Both the position numbers and the translations under genes were made by a program. The notes beneath the pieces are model-generated. The model did no database searches and was not told where the DNA came from. It saw only the letters and a list, made by a program, of their open reading frames with translations. A stretch of DNA of 64,000 bases from Allosphingosinicella vermicomposti (GTDB lineage: Bacteria > Pseudomonadota > Alphaproteobacteria > Sphingomonadales > Sphingomonadaceae), in NCBI RefSeq assembly GCF_003012815.1, contig NZ_PXYJ01000001.1:744001-808000 (forward strand), read 5' to 3'. Below, piece after piece: positions 45,090-53,422 of the stretch (positions within the stretch are counted from its first letter, which is position 1; the number at the start of each line of letters is the position of its first letter).

Positions 45090-45560
45090 GTGAGCGATGT
45101 GCGCGTCGGTCGCTGGTTCGCTTTGGCCGTTGCCGCAACATGGGCGGGGTCGCTTGCGCTTCCGGCCGTCCAATATTGCGCTGCGTATGGCGATATGGCG
45201 CCCCAAAGCTTTTGGCAGTCCGGATTGGCTATGCTGGTTTCAGGTTGGGCTGGACCGATCGAAGGGCAATTTGGCTGGTACGCAAATCCGCTTCTGCTTC
45301 TTGCGCTTGTTCCCCTCGCATCCGGCGAGCGACCGTGGGCGTCGCTATCAATGGCGGCGCTAATTCTTGCGCTTTTAGCAGCCCTCCAAATCGGTGGGTT
45401 CCGGCCATTTGACGAAGGGCTCTATCGCGGCTGTGGATTGGGCATAGGATATGCCCTTTGGTTGCTTGCCTGTACGACGCCGCTGGCCTTCCTGGTTGCG
45501 GAAAGGTGGGTGTCGCCCCGCTTTGGGCCATTGCAAGATGGGCAAGCTCCCCCTAACTAG
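45090..45560 (+). CDS. Hypothetical membrane protein
   Basis: The 156-residue protein predicts four transmembrane helices (near 10-28, 55-78, 85-103 and 115-138), with a Trp/Gly-rich loop (SGWAGPIEGQFGWYAN). No family is recognised. GTG 45090 is chosen; TTG 45084, overlapping the ferredoxin stop, is an alternative. It is probably the last gene of the desulfurase operon and ends just before the SRP RNA gene. Confidence 0.6.
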   Translation: MSDVRVGRWFALAVAATWAGSLALPAVQYCAAYGDMAPQSFWQSGLAMLVSGWAGPIEGQFGWYANPLLLLALVPLASGERPWASLSMAALILALLAALQIGGFRPFDEGLYRGCGLGIGYALWLLACTTPLAFLVAERWVSPRFGPLQDGQAPPN

Positions 45561-45565
45561 CGCGC

Positions 45566-45653
45566 GGGAGTCGGGCGGACGGTGCTGTCGCCAACCCGGT
45601 CAGGTCCGGAAGGAAGCAGCCGTAACGATTTCGCCCCGGGTCGCCCGGCTCCT
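45566..45653 (+). ncRNA. ffs: Signal recognition particle 4.5S RNA
   Basis: The conserved SRP core AGGTCCGGAAGGAAGCAGCC is seen at 45602-45621. The preceding GGTGCTGTCGCCAACCCGGT and the following CGCCCCGGGTCG are typical of alphaproteobacterial SRP RNA. The ends GGGAGTCGGGCG and CGCCCGGCTCC pair, giving the long terminal stem. It binds Ffh and targets ribosomes making membrane proteins. The ends are set by the terminal pairing and may be off by a few bases. Confidence 0.92.
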
Positions 45654-45688
45654 ACCGCGCAGCTTCGCCGCGACGCTTTTACCTTCTT

Positions 45689-45760
45689 CGTCATCGCGAG
45701 CCGCAAAGCGGCGTGGCGATCCAGCCGCTGGATTGCTTCGCTTGAGCTCGCAATGGCGAG
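45689..45760. repeat. Intergenic palindromic repeat, 'gattgcttcg' family
   Basis: Left arm CGTCATCGCGAGCCGCAAAG, right arm ending GAGCTCGCAATGGCGAG, with internal GATCCAG/CTGGATTGCTTCG. It lies between ffs and dnaX. Confidence 0.82.
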
Positions 45761-45804
45761 AAAGCGAACAATCGCAACACCCTAGACTCGCTCCATCCCA
45801 CCGA

Positions 45805-45878
45805 CGCTAGCCCTGAGCCTGTCGAAGGGCGTGGGCAATGTGCGATTCACACGCCCTTCCACAGGCTCAGGGCTAGCG
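45805..45878. repeat. Intergenic palindromic repeat, 'cctgagcctgtcgaagg' family
   Basis: CGCTAGCCCTGAGCCTGTCG plus AAGGGCGTG pairs with the inverse arm ending AGGCTCAGGGCTAGCG (one mismatch in 29). The loop is 16 bases. A further fragment (GGGCTTCGACAGGCCC) lies at about 45899, just ahead of dnaX. Confidence 0.9.
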
Positions 45879-45939
45879 GGTGTATATTATCCGTTGCAGG
45901 GCTTCGACAGGCCCAGTCCGAACGGTTACAGATGAGCCC

Positions 45940-47541
45940 ATGAGCGAATCTCCCCAGCCCTATCGCGTCCTCGCGCGCAAATATCGGCCGCAGAGTTTTG
46001 GCGAGCTGATCGGCCAGGATGCGATGGTGCAGACGCTGGGCAATGCGATCCGGCGCGGGCGGCTGGCGCACGCCTTCCTGCTGACCGGCGTGCGCGGGGT
46101 GGGCAAGACCTCGACCGCGCGCCTCGTCGCCAAGGCATTGAATTGCATCGGCCCGGACGGGCAGGGTGGACCGACCATCGATCCCTGCGGCGTGTGCGAA
46201 CCGTGTCGCGCGATTGCCGAAGGGCGCCATATCGACGTCGTCGAGATGGACGCCGCGTCCCACACCGGCGTGGACGATGTGCGGGAGATTATCGAGGCGG
46301 TGCGCTATGCCGCCGTGTCGGCGCGCTTCAAGGTCTACATTATCGACGAAGTCCACATGTTGTCGAAGAATGCGTTCAATGCGCTTCTGAAGACTCTGGA
46401 AGAACCCCCTGAACATGTGAAGTTTTTGTTCGCCACGACTGAGGTGAACAAGGTGCCGGTGACCGTCCTGTCACGCTGCCAGCGCTTCGACCTCCGCCGC
46501 ATTTCCGCCGAACAGCTTGCCGCCCATTTCGCTGAAGTCGTGCAGAAGGAAGGCGTCACTGCTGAACCCGAGGCGCTGGCGCTGATCGCGCGGGCGGCGG
46601 AAGGGTCGGCCCGTGACGGCCTCTCCATTCTCGACCAGGCGATCGCTCACGGCGCGGACGGCGTCACGGCGGAGCAGGTGCGGAGGATGTTGGGGCTGTC
46701 CGATCGCGGCGCGGTGCGGCATATGCTTGGCCTCGTCCTTGCGGGCGATGCGCAGGCCGCATTGGCGGCGGTGCGAGAACAATATGATCTGGGCGTCGAG
46801 CCCTCCGCGATCATCCGTGGCCTTCTCGAAAGCGTCCACGGCATCACGCGGGCGAAGGTCGGCGGCGGTCAGGATCCCGCGCAATCGGTCGAGGAACGCG
46901 AGGCTTATGCCGATTGGGCGAGCCGCCTCGGCCACGCCGCGCTTCACCGCATGTGGCAGCTGCTGCTGAAGGGTCTCAATGAAGTGAACAGCGCCGCGAT
47001 GCCGCTGGAAGCCGCCGAGATGGCTCTGCTGCGCATCGTCCACGCCTCCGACATGCCCGATCCCGGCACGCTCATGGAAAAGCTGACGAGCGGGGAGGCG
47101 GTGCCCGCGCGCGCACCTGCGTCCGGCGCCGCGCCGCCGCAGCCTGCGCCCGAACCCGCCATGCTCGCACTGCCCGCGACGTTCGAAGCGCTGATCCCTG
47201 CGCTACAGGAGGGCGGCAAGGCTCTGCTCGCCCAGCAGCTTCACGATTATGCGGGCATCGTCCGCTACGAGCCGCCGGAGCTGGAAATCCGGCCCGCCAA
47301 GCCGCTGCCGGGCGATTTCGCGCGCGACCTTACCGCCGCGTTGAAAGCGGTGACGGGGCAACAGTGGACCGTCGCCATTTCCGATGCGCCCTCCGAACCG
47401 ACGCTCCTCGAACAGGAGAAGATGGCGGCGGAAGCGAACAAGCAGAAAATCCTCGATCACCCCATCATCTCGGCCGCGCGGGAGATTTTCCCTGAGGCCG
47501 AGCTTATCGACTATCCCGGAAAAGAAAGACGGAGCGCCTGA
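45940..47541 (+). CDS. dnaX: DNA polymerase III gamma/tau subunit
   Basis: The 533-residue clamp-loader ATPase starts SESPQPYRVLARKYRPQSFG. Walker A is GVRGVGKTSTARLVAKAL, the zinc cysteines include CGVCEPC, Walker B/DExx is YIIDEVHMLSK, and the sensor/arginine finger region is LSRCQRFDLRR. Domain III and a Pro/Ala linker (about 385-420) precede a tau-like C-terminal domain. An open frame upstream of 45940 is derived from the repeat at 45805-45878 and is not counted. ybaB follows, as in most bacteria. Confidence 0.95.
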   Translation: MSESPQPYRVLARKYRPQSFGELIGQDAMVQTLGNAIRRGRLAHAFLLTGVRGVGKTSTARLVAKALNCIGPDGQGGPTIDPCGVCEPCRAIAEGRHIDVVEMDAASHTGVDDVREIIEAVRYAAVSARFKVYIIDEVHMLSKNAFNALLKTLEEPPEHVKFLFATTEVNKVPVTVLSRCQRFDLRRISAEQLAAHFAEVVQKEGVTAEPEALALIARAAEGSARDGLSILDQAIAHGADGVTAEQVRRMLGLSDRGAVRHMLGLVLAGDAQAALAAVREQYDLGVEPSAIIRGLLESVHGITRAKVGGGQDPAQSVEEREAYADWASRLGHAALHRMWQLLLKGLNEVNSAAMPLEAAEMALLRIVHASDMPDPGTLMEKLTSGEAVPARAPASGAAPPQPAPEPAMLALPATFEALIPALQEGGKALLAQQLHDYAGIVRYEPPELEIRPAKPLPGDFARDLTAALKAVTGQQWTVAISDAPSEPTLLEQEKMAAEANKQKILDHPIISAAREIFPEAELIDYPGKERRSA

Positions 47542-47542
47542 C

Positions 47543-47866
47543 ATGCCTAGCCTCGATGATATCATGAAAATGGCCCAGGAGGCCCAGGCCGAGCTTCAGA
47601 AGGCGCAGGATAATCTCGACACGATCGAGATCGACGGCGTGTCGGGTGGCGGCCTCGTCAAGATCAAGGCGAGCGCCAAGGGCCGCATCATCGGCGTCAG
47701 CGTCGACGAGAGCCTCCTCCAGCCGTCCGAAAAGGGCATGGTGGAAGACCTGATCGCCGCCGCCATCAACGACGCCCGCGCCAAGGCGGATGTCGCCGCC
47801 AACGATCAAATGCAGAAGATCACCAGCGGCCTGCCTCTGCCGCCGGGCTTCAAAATGCCGCTCTGA
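47543..47866 (+). CDS. ybaB: YbaB/EbfC family nucleoid-associated protein
   Basis: The 107-residue protein matches YbaB, a homodimeric DNA-binding protein. It has MPSLDDIMKMAQEAQAELQK, SGGGLVKIKASAKGRIIGV and the C-terminal TSGLPLPPGFKMPL. It follows dnaX by one base, the conserved dnaX-ybaB pairing; recR is not present in the window. Confidence 0.95.
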   Translation: MPSLDDIMKMAQEAQAELQKAQDNLDTIEIDGVSGGGLVKIKASAKGRIIGVSVDESLLQPSEKGMVEDLIAAAINDARAKADVAANDQMQKITSGLPLPPGFKMPL

Positions 47867-47881
47867 TTTCGCGGTTGTCCG

Positions 47882-47958
47882 CACCCCGGCGAAAGCCGGG
47901 GTCTCGTGACGAGATCGCGCTTTATCCGTCCTGAGATACCGGCTTCCGCCGGTATGAC
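47882..47958. repeat. Intergenic palindromic repeat, 'cgtcattccggcgaaagccgg' family
   Basis: Arms CACCCCGGCGAAAGCCGGGG plus TCTCGTGACGAGA and GAGATACCGGCTTCCGCCGG plus TATGACG. First of two repeats in the convergent ybaB / LD-carboxypeptidase gap. Confidence 0.85.
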
Positions 47959-47976
47959 GCGGTTGGAAAGACATGG

Positions 47977-48055
47977 CCGTCATGCTGAACTCGTTTCAGC
48001 ATCCATCTCCAGGCATCGCGATGCCAGTGGCATGGACCCTGAAATCAGGGTGACG
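47977..48055. repeat. Intergenic palindromic repeat, 'tgctgaacttgtttcag' family
   Basis: CCGTCATGCTGAACTCGTTT and CCCTGAAATCAGGGTGACGG are the ends, with GGCATCGCGATGCC hairpin inside. Second repeat in the same gap, ending a few bases from the carboxypeptidase stop. Confidence 0.85.
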
Positions 48056-48061
48056 GTGGAG

Positions 48062-49111
48062 TTAAACCGCCACCGGCTCAAGCACCCTGATCGATCCCGC
48101 CCCCGCGTCCATCTCCGCCCGTACGCCGACCGGTATGCAAAGCTGGTTACCGACATGGCCGAAATTCGCGCCGTAAAATGCGGGGATGCCGAGCGGGGCT
48201 AGGTGGTGGTGGAGCACCTCCGGGACGGTGAAGCCGATATAGTCTTCGGTGTCGCTCGTGCAGCGGGTGCATTGGCCGAAGACGACGCCTGAGAGCCGCT
48301 TCAATATGCCCGCCAGCGCGAGCTGGGTCATCATCCGGTCGATGCGATATTCGGCCTCGCCGGTATCCTCGATGAACAGGATCGCGCCATTCATGTCGGG
48401 AAGCCAGGACGTCCCGACCAGCGCCGTCAGCACCGCGAGATTGCCGCCGATGAGGCGCCCCTTCGCCTTGCCGGGCCGGATCGGCGTGGTGTGCCAGCGT
48501 TCGGGATTGAGCAGGGCGTCGGGTGAAGACGGAGGATTCTGCAGCATCGGCGTGTCGCCGTTGAAGGCTAGGCTCCACAGGCTGTTCCAGCTCTGCTCCT
48601 GCCAGCCGTTCGCCGCATTGGGCCCGTGAATGGTCGGAAAGCCCGCGCGCGCCGCGAAGGCGAGGTGCAGAGCGGTGATATCGCTATAGCCGACCAGCAG
48701 CTTGGGGTTGGCGCGGATCGTTTTCCAGTCGAGCAGCGGGAGGATCCGCGCACAGCCCCAGCCGCCCCGGATCGCGAAGACCGCCCGGACTTCGGGATCG
48801 GCATACATGGCGTTTACATCGGCCGCCCGCTGCTCGTCCGTGCCTGCGAGATAGCCGTGACGCGCGGCAACGTGGCGGCCGATTTTGGGCACAAGGCCCA
48901 TGGCGCGGATCGTGCCCGCAATCGCCTCCACCTCGATCAGATCGTCGCTAAATCCCGCAGGCTCGATCAGGCCGACCGTGTCGCCAAGCCGCAGCCGGGG
49001 CGCTTTCAACGGCGGGCGGACGGCAGCGGGGGCGGGAAGGGCCAGGGTCGCGGCGAGGGCGCCTATGCCCTGCACCGCTGATCGCCTGCTGATACCCCCG
49101 ACTCGCTCCAT
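48062..49111 (-). CDS. LD-carboxypeptidase (peptidase S66), exported
   Basis: The 349-residue serine peptidase removes the terminal D-Ala from tetrapeptide stems in murein recycling. The N-terminus (ISRRSAVQGIGALAATLALP) has twin arginines before a hydrophobic stretch, so Tat export is possible although S66 enzymes are often cytoplasmic. The catalytic serine lies in LVGYSDITALHLA, and the Glu/His region is in LFIEDTGEAEYRIDRMM and IPAFYGANFGHVGNQ. The mtgA gene for another cell-wall enzyme is upstream on the same strand, separated by a 169-bp structured element. Confidence 0.88.
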   Translation of the reverse strand: MERVGGISRRSAVQGIGALAATLALPAPAAVRPPLKAPRLRLGDTVGLIEPAGFSDDLIEVEAIAGTIRAMGLVPKIGRHVAARHGYLAGTDEQRAADVNAMYADPEVRAVFAIRGGWGCARILPLLDWKTIRANPKLLVGYSDITALHLAFAARAGFPTIHGPNAANGWQEQSWNSLWSLAFNGDTPMLQNPPSSPDALLNPERWHTTPIRPGKAKGRLIGGNLAVLTALVGTSWLPDMNGAILFIEDTGEAEYRIDRMMTQLALAGILKRLSGVVFGQCTRCTSDTEDYIGFTVPEVLHHHLAPLGIPAFYGANFGHVGNQLCIPVGVRAEMDAGAGSIRVLEPVAV

Positions 49112-49113
49112 TT

Positions 49114-49282
49114 ACCCCTCCCCCTTGATGGGGGAGGCTGGGTGGGGGTGATCTAGGACGTAGTGCGGAGAGTTTCCGGATACATCACCCCCACCCAACC
49201 AGCGCCGGGTCGGCCATGCTCCCAGCATGGCCTGGACAGCGCGGGGCGCTGTCCACCCGGCGCTCCCATCAAGGGGGAGGGC
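49114..49282. repeat. Composite nested palindrome with a cruciform-like core
   Basis: Outer arms CCCCTCCCCCTTGATGGGGG and CTCCCATCAAGGGGGAGGG enclose GTGGGGGTGAT/ATCACCCCCAC arms. The core is a perfect 10-bp stem AGCGCCGGGT (49201-49210)/ACCCGGCGCT (49255-49264) holding two perfect 9-bp hairpins: GGCCATGCT/AGCATGGCC and GGACAGCGC/GCGCTGTCC. It lies between mtgA and the LD-carboxypeptidase gene, both minus strand. Confidence 0.88.
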
Positions 49283-49308
49283 TTTTGATCTGGGCGAGGA
49301 CGAATAGC

Positions 49309-50238
49309 TCAAATGTCCAATTCCTCCGGCGCAGGCGTGTTGGCGGGCGCAGGTTCTGCCGGCGTTGCAGCATCCGGTCCGATATAATCCTCCACCCGTT
49401 CCGGCTGCGGCGTGGGTTCGACGGGCTGTGCCTGCTTCGGTGCAACCTTCGCTTTGGTCTTGGCCTTGGGCGCAGAGTCCGGCTCCTCCGCTTGCGTCCG
49501 CCCGCTGCCGTCCAAACACGCATCGAGATTGTCGCGCGCCACCACGCGAATACGCGCCGCGATGCTGTTGCCATAACGGCGGGTGAAGCCGGTGGGGGTA
49601 ATCGCCTCGCGCTTCTTCGGCAGCGGCAGCACAGCGGCGATGCGCGCGGCCTCCTGCCGGGTGAGGTTGGAGGCGTCCTTGCCGAAATAGCGCTGCGCGC
49701 CCGCATTGACGCCATAGGTCGCGATGCCGGTCTCCGCGAGGTTCAGATACACCTCCATGATCCGCTCCTTGCCCCAGATATTCTCGATGAGCAGGGTGAA
49801 CCAGGCCTCCAGGCCCTTGCGGAAATAGCCGCCGCCTTGCCACAGGAAGGCGTTCTTCGCGGTCTGCTGGCCGATCGTGGAGCCGCCCCGGATCACGCCC
49901 TTGCCGCTCGCATTGCGGCGCATCGCGGCCGCGATCGCGTCCTGATCGAAGCCCCAATGCGAACAGAATTTCGCATCCTCCGCCGCGATGACGGCGCGCT
50001 TCATGTCGGGATCGATCCTGTCGAGCGGCATCCAGTCCTTCGAAATGGACCGCCCGCCCAGCACATCGCCCATCATGGTGAAGGTAATGGGCGGCGGCAC
50101 GAAGCGGTATAGCACCACCCAAAGCAGACTGATCAGGATGAAAAGGACGATCCCCTTCAGGATCCACCCAAGGATCCTGCCGCCCCAACCCCGCCGTGAA
50201 CCCCGAGCCCGCGCCCGCCGTGCCTTTACCCTCGCCAT
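49309..50238 (-). CDS. mtgA: Monofunctional biosynthetic peptidoglycan transglycosylase with Pro/Ala-rich tail
   Basis: The 309-residue inner-membrane enzyme polymerises lipid II. A basic N-terminus and one helix (about 25-47) precede the GT51 domain: AVIAAEDAKFCSHWGFD carries the first catalytic glutamate, GGSTIGQQTAKNAFLW and KERIMEVYLNLAETG the second. The domain ends near residue 235. A further 75 residues of Pro/Ala/Glu/Lys-rich sequence (SAPKAKTKAKVAPKQAQPVE) form an unusual C-terminal tail on the periplasmic side. Confidence 0.92.
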   Translation of the reverse strand: MARVKARRARARGSRRGWGGRILGWILKGIVLFILISLLWVVLYRFVPPPITFTMMGDVLGGRSISKDWMPLDRIDPDMKRAVIAAEDAKFCSHWGFDQDAIAAAMRRNASGKGVIRGGSTIGQQTAKNAFLWQGGGYFRKGLEAWFTLLIENIWGKERIMEVYLNLAETGIATYGVNAGAQRYFGKDASNLTRQEAARIAAVLPLPKKREAITPTGFTRRYGNSIAARIRVVARDNLDACLDGSGRTQAEEPDSAPKAKTKAKVAPKQAQPVEPTPQPERVEDYIGPDAATPAEPAPANTPAPEELDI

Positions 50239-50269
50239 TAGGCGAGATTAGCGGGTAGGACAGGCGGCG

Positions 50270-50290
50270 TCATGCTGAACTTGTTCCGTT
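50270..50290. repeat. Fragment of the 'tgctgaacttgtttcag' palindromic family
   Basis: CGTCATGCTGAACTTGTTCC matches the left end of the repeats at 6784 and 47977; no right arm is found. It lies in the divergent gap between mtgA and the M13 peptidase gene. Confidence 0.7.
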
Positions 50291-50365
50291 CACCTCAGGC
50301 TCCTTGCTAAGGATGTGTTACATTAGTAGCATGAAATAGATAATTGGTTGGGGAAGGAGGTAGAC

Positions 50366-52378
50366 ATGCGTTCGCAATTTCTCGCGGCAGCGATGGGCGG
50401 TGCGCTAAATGGCGCCGGTATCTATCTCGCGCTCGCAGCCAGTCCATCCGCCGCCATCTCGGCGAAGCCCGAACCGCAGCCGAGCAACGCGATTTCATGG
50501 TCTGCAATGGATATGTCCGTCGATGCCTGTGAGGATTTTTACCGTCGATCCTGCGGCGGATTCATCGCAACGGCGAAGCCGAATGATGCCACGCCGTCGA
50601 TCGACATGACCGCCCAACAGTTCGAGGCGAATCTGGATCGCAATCTTGAAGCATTGTTCTTGCAGAATATTTCCGACGATCCTGAACTTGCACGACTGAA
50701 GACATTCCATGCATCCTGCCTCAATGGCGGCACCTCCGACGTTGCGGCGGTTAAGGATTGGCTAGCGCGTATCGACGCGGTCCAGTCGCCGGAACAGCTT
50801 CAGACCCTGCTGCATCAATTGAGCGTCATCGGCGTGGACCCGTTCTTTACCTATAGCGGCCAGCCCGATCGGAAGCAGTGGAGCCGCTACAGGGGTGAAA
50901 TTCACAACGCCTATCTGTGGGCGGATGAGGCGGTTGTCGCACGGACCTTTTCTGCAGCCGGGCTTACGCAGACGGACGCGGAACGTGAAGCGGCGGCTGT
51001 CGCGTCGATCGTGACTGCGCTGCGGAAGCAGAGGGGTGACCGTTATGATGCCAGCACGGCGGAAAATCCGCTTTCGCTCGCGCAACTTGAAGAGCTTGCT
51101 CCATCGATCGATTGGCCCCGCTATTTCGTCATGGTGGGCGCAGCGCCGGACCGAACGGTCAATGTCACTGCTCCGGCATATTTGAGAGCGGTTGAAGAGG
51201 AACTGACCAGCCGATCTTTAGCCGACATACGGGCCTTTCTGCGGTGGTCATTCCTGTTTTCGCTGCGAGGCGAATTGCCGCATCCTTATAACCGCACATT
51301 CGGCGATATTATTCCTGCTCTTCGCGTGCAGATCGCCAACCCCGCAGGCCGGTGCCGCGATGCGACGGTCCGCGCGATGGGCGTCGAATTCTCACGGCAA
51401 TATGCGACCCGTATTCTAGGCTGGAAGGCGCGAGATGCAGCTCAGAAGATGGCCGAGGACATCAAGTTCAGGGTCGTCGCATCCATCGCTGGCAATGAAT
51501 GGCTGTCGCCTGAGGCTCGTGAGGCGACAGTCGATAAGTTGACGAAGACCGACCTGAAGATCGGATATCCCAACGAATGGCCTGAAGTGGGTGGCTATCC
51601 CCTGGATCGTTCCTCCTTTTTCGCCAACGTACTGGCCGCGCGCACCTTCGAACAACGTCGCAATTGGAGGCGGGCCAATCAGGATCGATCCCGCACCGGT
51701 TGGGAGATGATCGTCAGCCCGTGGGTTGGTGACGGCATCGCTGCAGCGCGCCTCGTCGTTCCGAACGGCTTTCCCGACGCTCTCTCGAATTCCCTCATCG
51801 TGACGGCAGCATTTTTGGGGGCTCCCCGATTCGATCCAGATGCGCCGCCGGAGCTTAACTACGCAACGTTTGGCGCCGTTTTCGGGCATGAGTTCGTCCA
51901 TGTGATCGAAGCGCACATGTTCGGCGCCGATGGCAGCGATCGTGAATTGTGGGGGAATGCTGACATCAAGGCCAAGGAAGACCGCGGCCAATGCGTCATC
52001 AATCAAGCAAGTGATTATGAAGCGCTGCCGGGCGTTAAGATGTCAGGAGAACGGCAATATGGAGAAAATGTAGCGGATTATGGCGGCGTTCGGCTGGCCT
52101 TCGAAGCCCTGGAGGCGAACCTGGGAGACCGCGTTTACCAGCGCGACTCAAGCGGCACGTCGCCTGCGCAGCGCTTTTTCTACCGATATGCGCAGAACCG
52201 CTGCACCGCCCAAACCGAGGGCTATTTCAAGCAATCCGTGGCATCTAATGGCCATGCCCCCGCCGCGTTTCGGATCAATGCTCCTTTGTCGAATCTGCCT
52301 GCCTTTGGTCGCGCCTTCAGCTGTAAGGCAAATGCCAAAATGATGCGTCCGGCAGAGCGGCAATGCCGCTTGTGGTAG
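50366..52378 (+). CDS. M13-family (neprilysin-like) zinc metallopeptidase, exported
   Basis: The 670-residue protein has a short hydrophobic N-terminus (FLAAAMGGALNGAGIYLALA) and a VDACEDFYRRSCGGFIATAK segment, the usual start of M13 peptidases. The zinc motif is HEFVH (His508-His512) and the third ligand is Glu567 in GENVADYGG. Several cysteines typical of the family are conserved, including the C-terminal CRLW. It probably cleaves peptides in the periplasm. AAGGAGG stands seven bases ahead of ATG 50366 and decides the start. It is convergent with rpoH. Confidence 0.92.
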   Translation: MRSQFLAAAMGGALNGAGIYLALAASPSAAISAKPEPQPSNAISWSAMDMSVDACEDFYRRSCGGFIATAKPNDATPSIDMTAQQFEANLDRNLEALFLQNISDDPELARLKTFHASCLNGGTSDVAAVKDWLARIDAVQSPEQLQTLLHQLSVIGVDPFFTYSGQPDRKQWSRYRGEIHNAYLWADEAVVARTFSAAGLTQTDAEREAAAVASIVTALRKQRGDRYDASTAENPLSLAQLEELAPSIDWPRYFVMVGAAPDRTVNVTAPAYLRAVEEELTSRSLADIRAFLRWSFLFSLRGELPHPYNRTFGDIIPALRVQIANPAGRCRDATVRAMGVEFSRQYATRILGWKARDAAQKMAEDIKFRVVASIAGNEWLSPEAREATVDKLTKTDLKIGYPNEWPEVGGYPLDRSSFFANVLAARTFEQRRNWRRANQDRSRTGWEMIVSPWVGDGIAAARLVVPNGFPDALSNSLIVTAAFLGAPRFDPDAPPELNYATFGAVFGHEFVHVIEAHMFGADGSDRELWGNADIKAKEDRGQCVINQASDYEALPGVKMSGERQYGENVADYGGVRLAFEALEANLGDRVYQRDSSGTSPAQRFFYRYAQNRCTAQTEGYFKQSVASNGHAPAAFRINAPLSNLPAFGRAFSCKANAKMMRPAERQCRLW

Positions 52379-52438
52379 GTCCAAGCCCCCGTTAAGCAGC
52401 TGGAATTCTGGGGGAAAATGCCCAGCTCCACCAAAATC

Positions 52439-52463
52439 CGCGTCGAAGTACCACTTCGGCGCG
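52439..52463. terminator. Bidirectional intrinsic terminator between M13 peptidase and rpoH genes
   Basis: CGCGTCGAAGT and ACTTCGGCGCG (one mismatch in 11) enclose loop ACC. On the plus strand GATCCTTTTAG follows; on the minus strand GGATTTTGG follows. It suits the convergent stops at 52378 and 52470. Confidence 0.7.
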
Positions 52464-52469
52464 ATCCTT

Positions 52470-53372
52470 TTAGTGTGCCGCCAGCAGCTTCCGCTCGCCG
52501 GCCAAATTCATCAGTGCCTTTTGCAGCTTTTCGAACGCGCGGACTTCGATCTGGCGGATGCGTTCGCGGCTGACGTCGTAGACTTGGCTCAGTTCTTCCA
52601 GCGTCTTCGGATCGTCCGTCAGGCGGCGTTCGGTGAGGATGTGGCGTTCGCGGTCGTTGAGGGCTTCCATGGCCTCGATCAGCAGATCGTGGCGGACGCG
52701 GGTTTCTTCGGCTTCGGCGACGCGTTCGTCCTGCAGCGGGTCAGTATCGACCAGCCAATCCTGCCACTGGCCTTCGCCTTCCTCGCGCAGGGGGACGTTC
52801 AGCGACGTGTCGCCGCCCATCGCCATGCGGCGGTTCATGGAGATGACGTCCTCTTCCGAAACGCCGAGATCGGTGGCGATCTTCGTCACGTCCTCCGGCT
52901 TCAGGTCGCCGTCCTCGAACGCTTCGATCTGGTTCTTCATCCGGCGGAGGTTGAAGAAGAGCTTCTTCTGCGCTGCGGTGGTGCCCATCTTCACGAGGGA
53001 CCAGCTGCGCAGGATGAATTCCTGGATCGACGCGCGGATCCACCACATGGCGTAGGTGGCGAGGCGGAAGCCCCGGTCCGGCTCGAATTTCTTCACGCCC
53101 TGCATCAGGCCGATATTGCCTTCGGAAATCAGCTCGCTGACCGGCAGGCCGTAGCCGCGATAGCCCATGGCGATCTTGGCGACGAGGCGAAGGTGGCTGT
53201 TCACCAGCTTGGCCGCGGCCTCGGTGTCCTGATGCTCGGACCAGCGCTTGGCGAGCATGAACTCTTCCTCAGGCGCCAAGATCGGAAACTTCTTGATTTC
53301 CGACAGATAGCGGTTGAGGCCCGCCTCGCCGCTCATCGCGGGGATGGTTTTGGGGACGTTGCCGCTTGCCAT
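52470..53372 (-). CDS. rpoH: Heat-shock sigma factor RpoH (sigma-32)
   Basis: The 300-residue sigma factor directs RNA polymerase to heat-shock promoters. Region 2 is NSHLRLVAKIAMGYRGYGLP...FATYAMWWIRASIQEF-like (here LATYAMWWIRASIQEFILRS). The RpoH box QKKLFFNLRRMK (about 135-146) distinguishes it from other group 2 factors. Region 4.2 is VSRERIRQIEVRAFEKLQKA. rluD lies upstream on the same strand. rluD-rpoH adjacency is common in alphaproteobacteria. Confidence 0.96.
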   Translation of the reverse strand: MASGNVPKTIPAMSGEAGLNRYLSEIKKFPILAPEEEFMLAKRWSEHQDTEAAAKLVNSHLRLVAKIAMGYRGYGLPVSELISEGNIGLMQGVKKFEPDRGFRLATYAMWWIRASIQEFILRSWSLVKMGTTAAQKKLFFNLRRMKNQIEAFEDGDLKPEDVTKIATDLGVSEEDVISMNRRMAMGGDTSLNVPLREEGEGQWQDWLVDTDPLQDERVAEAEETRVRHDLLIEAMEALNDRERHILTERRLTDDPKTLEELSQVYDVSRERIRQIEVRAFEKLQKALMNLAGERKLLAAH

Positions 53373-53422
53373 AGTCTTTACTCCCTGATCGGTGCCTTGG
53401 GGGCGCCGATACGCTTGTCCAT

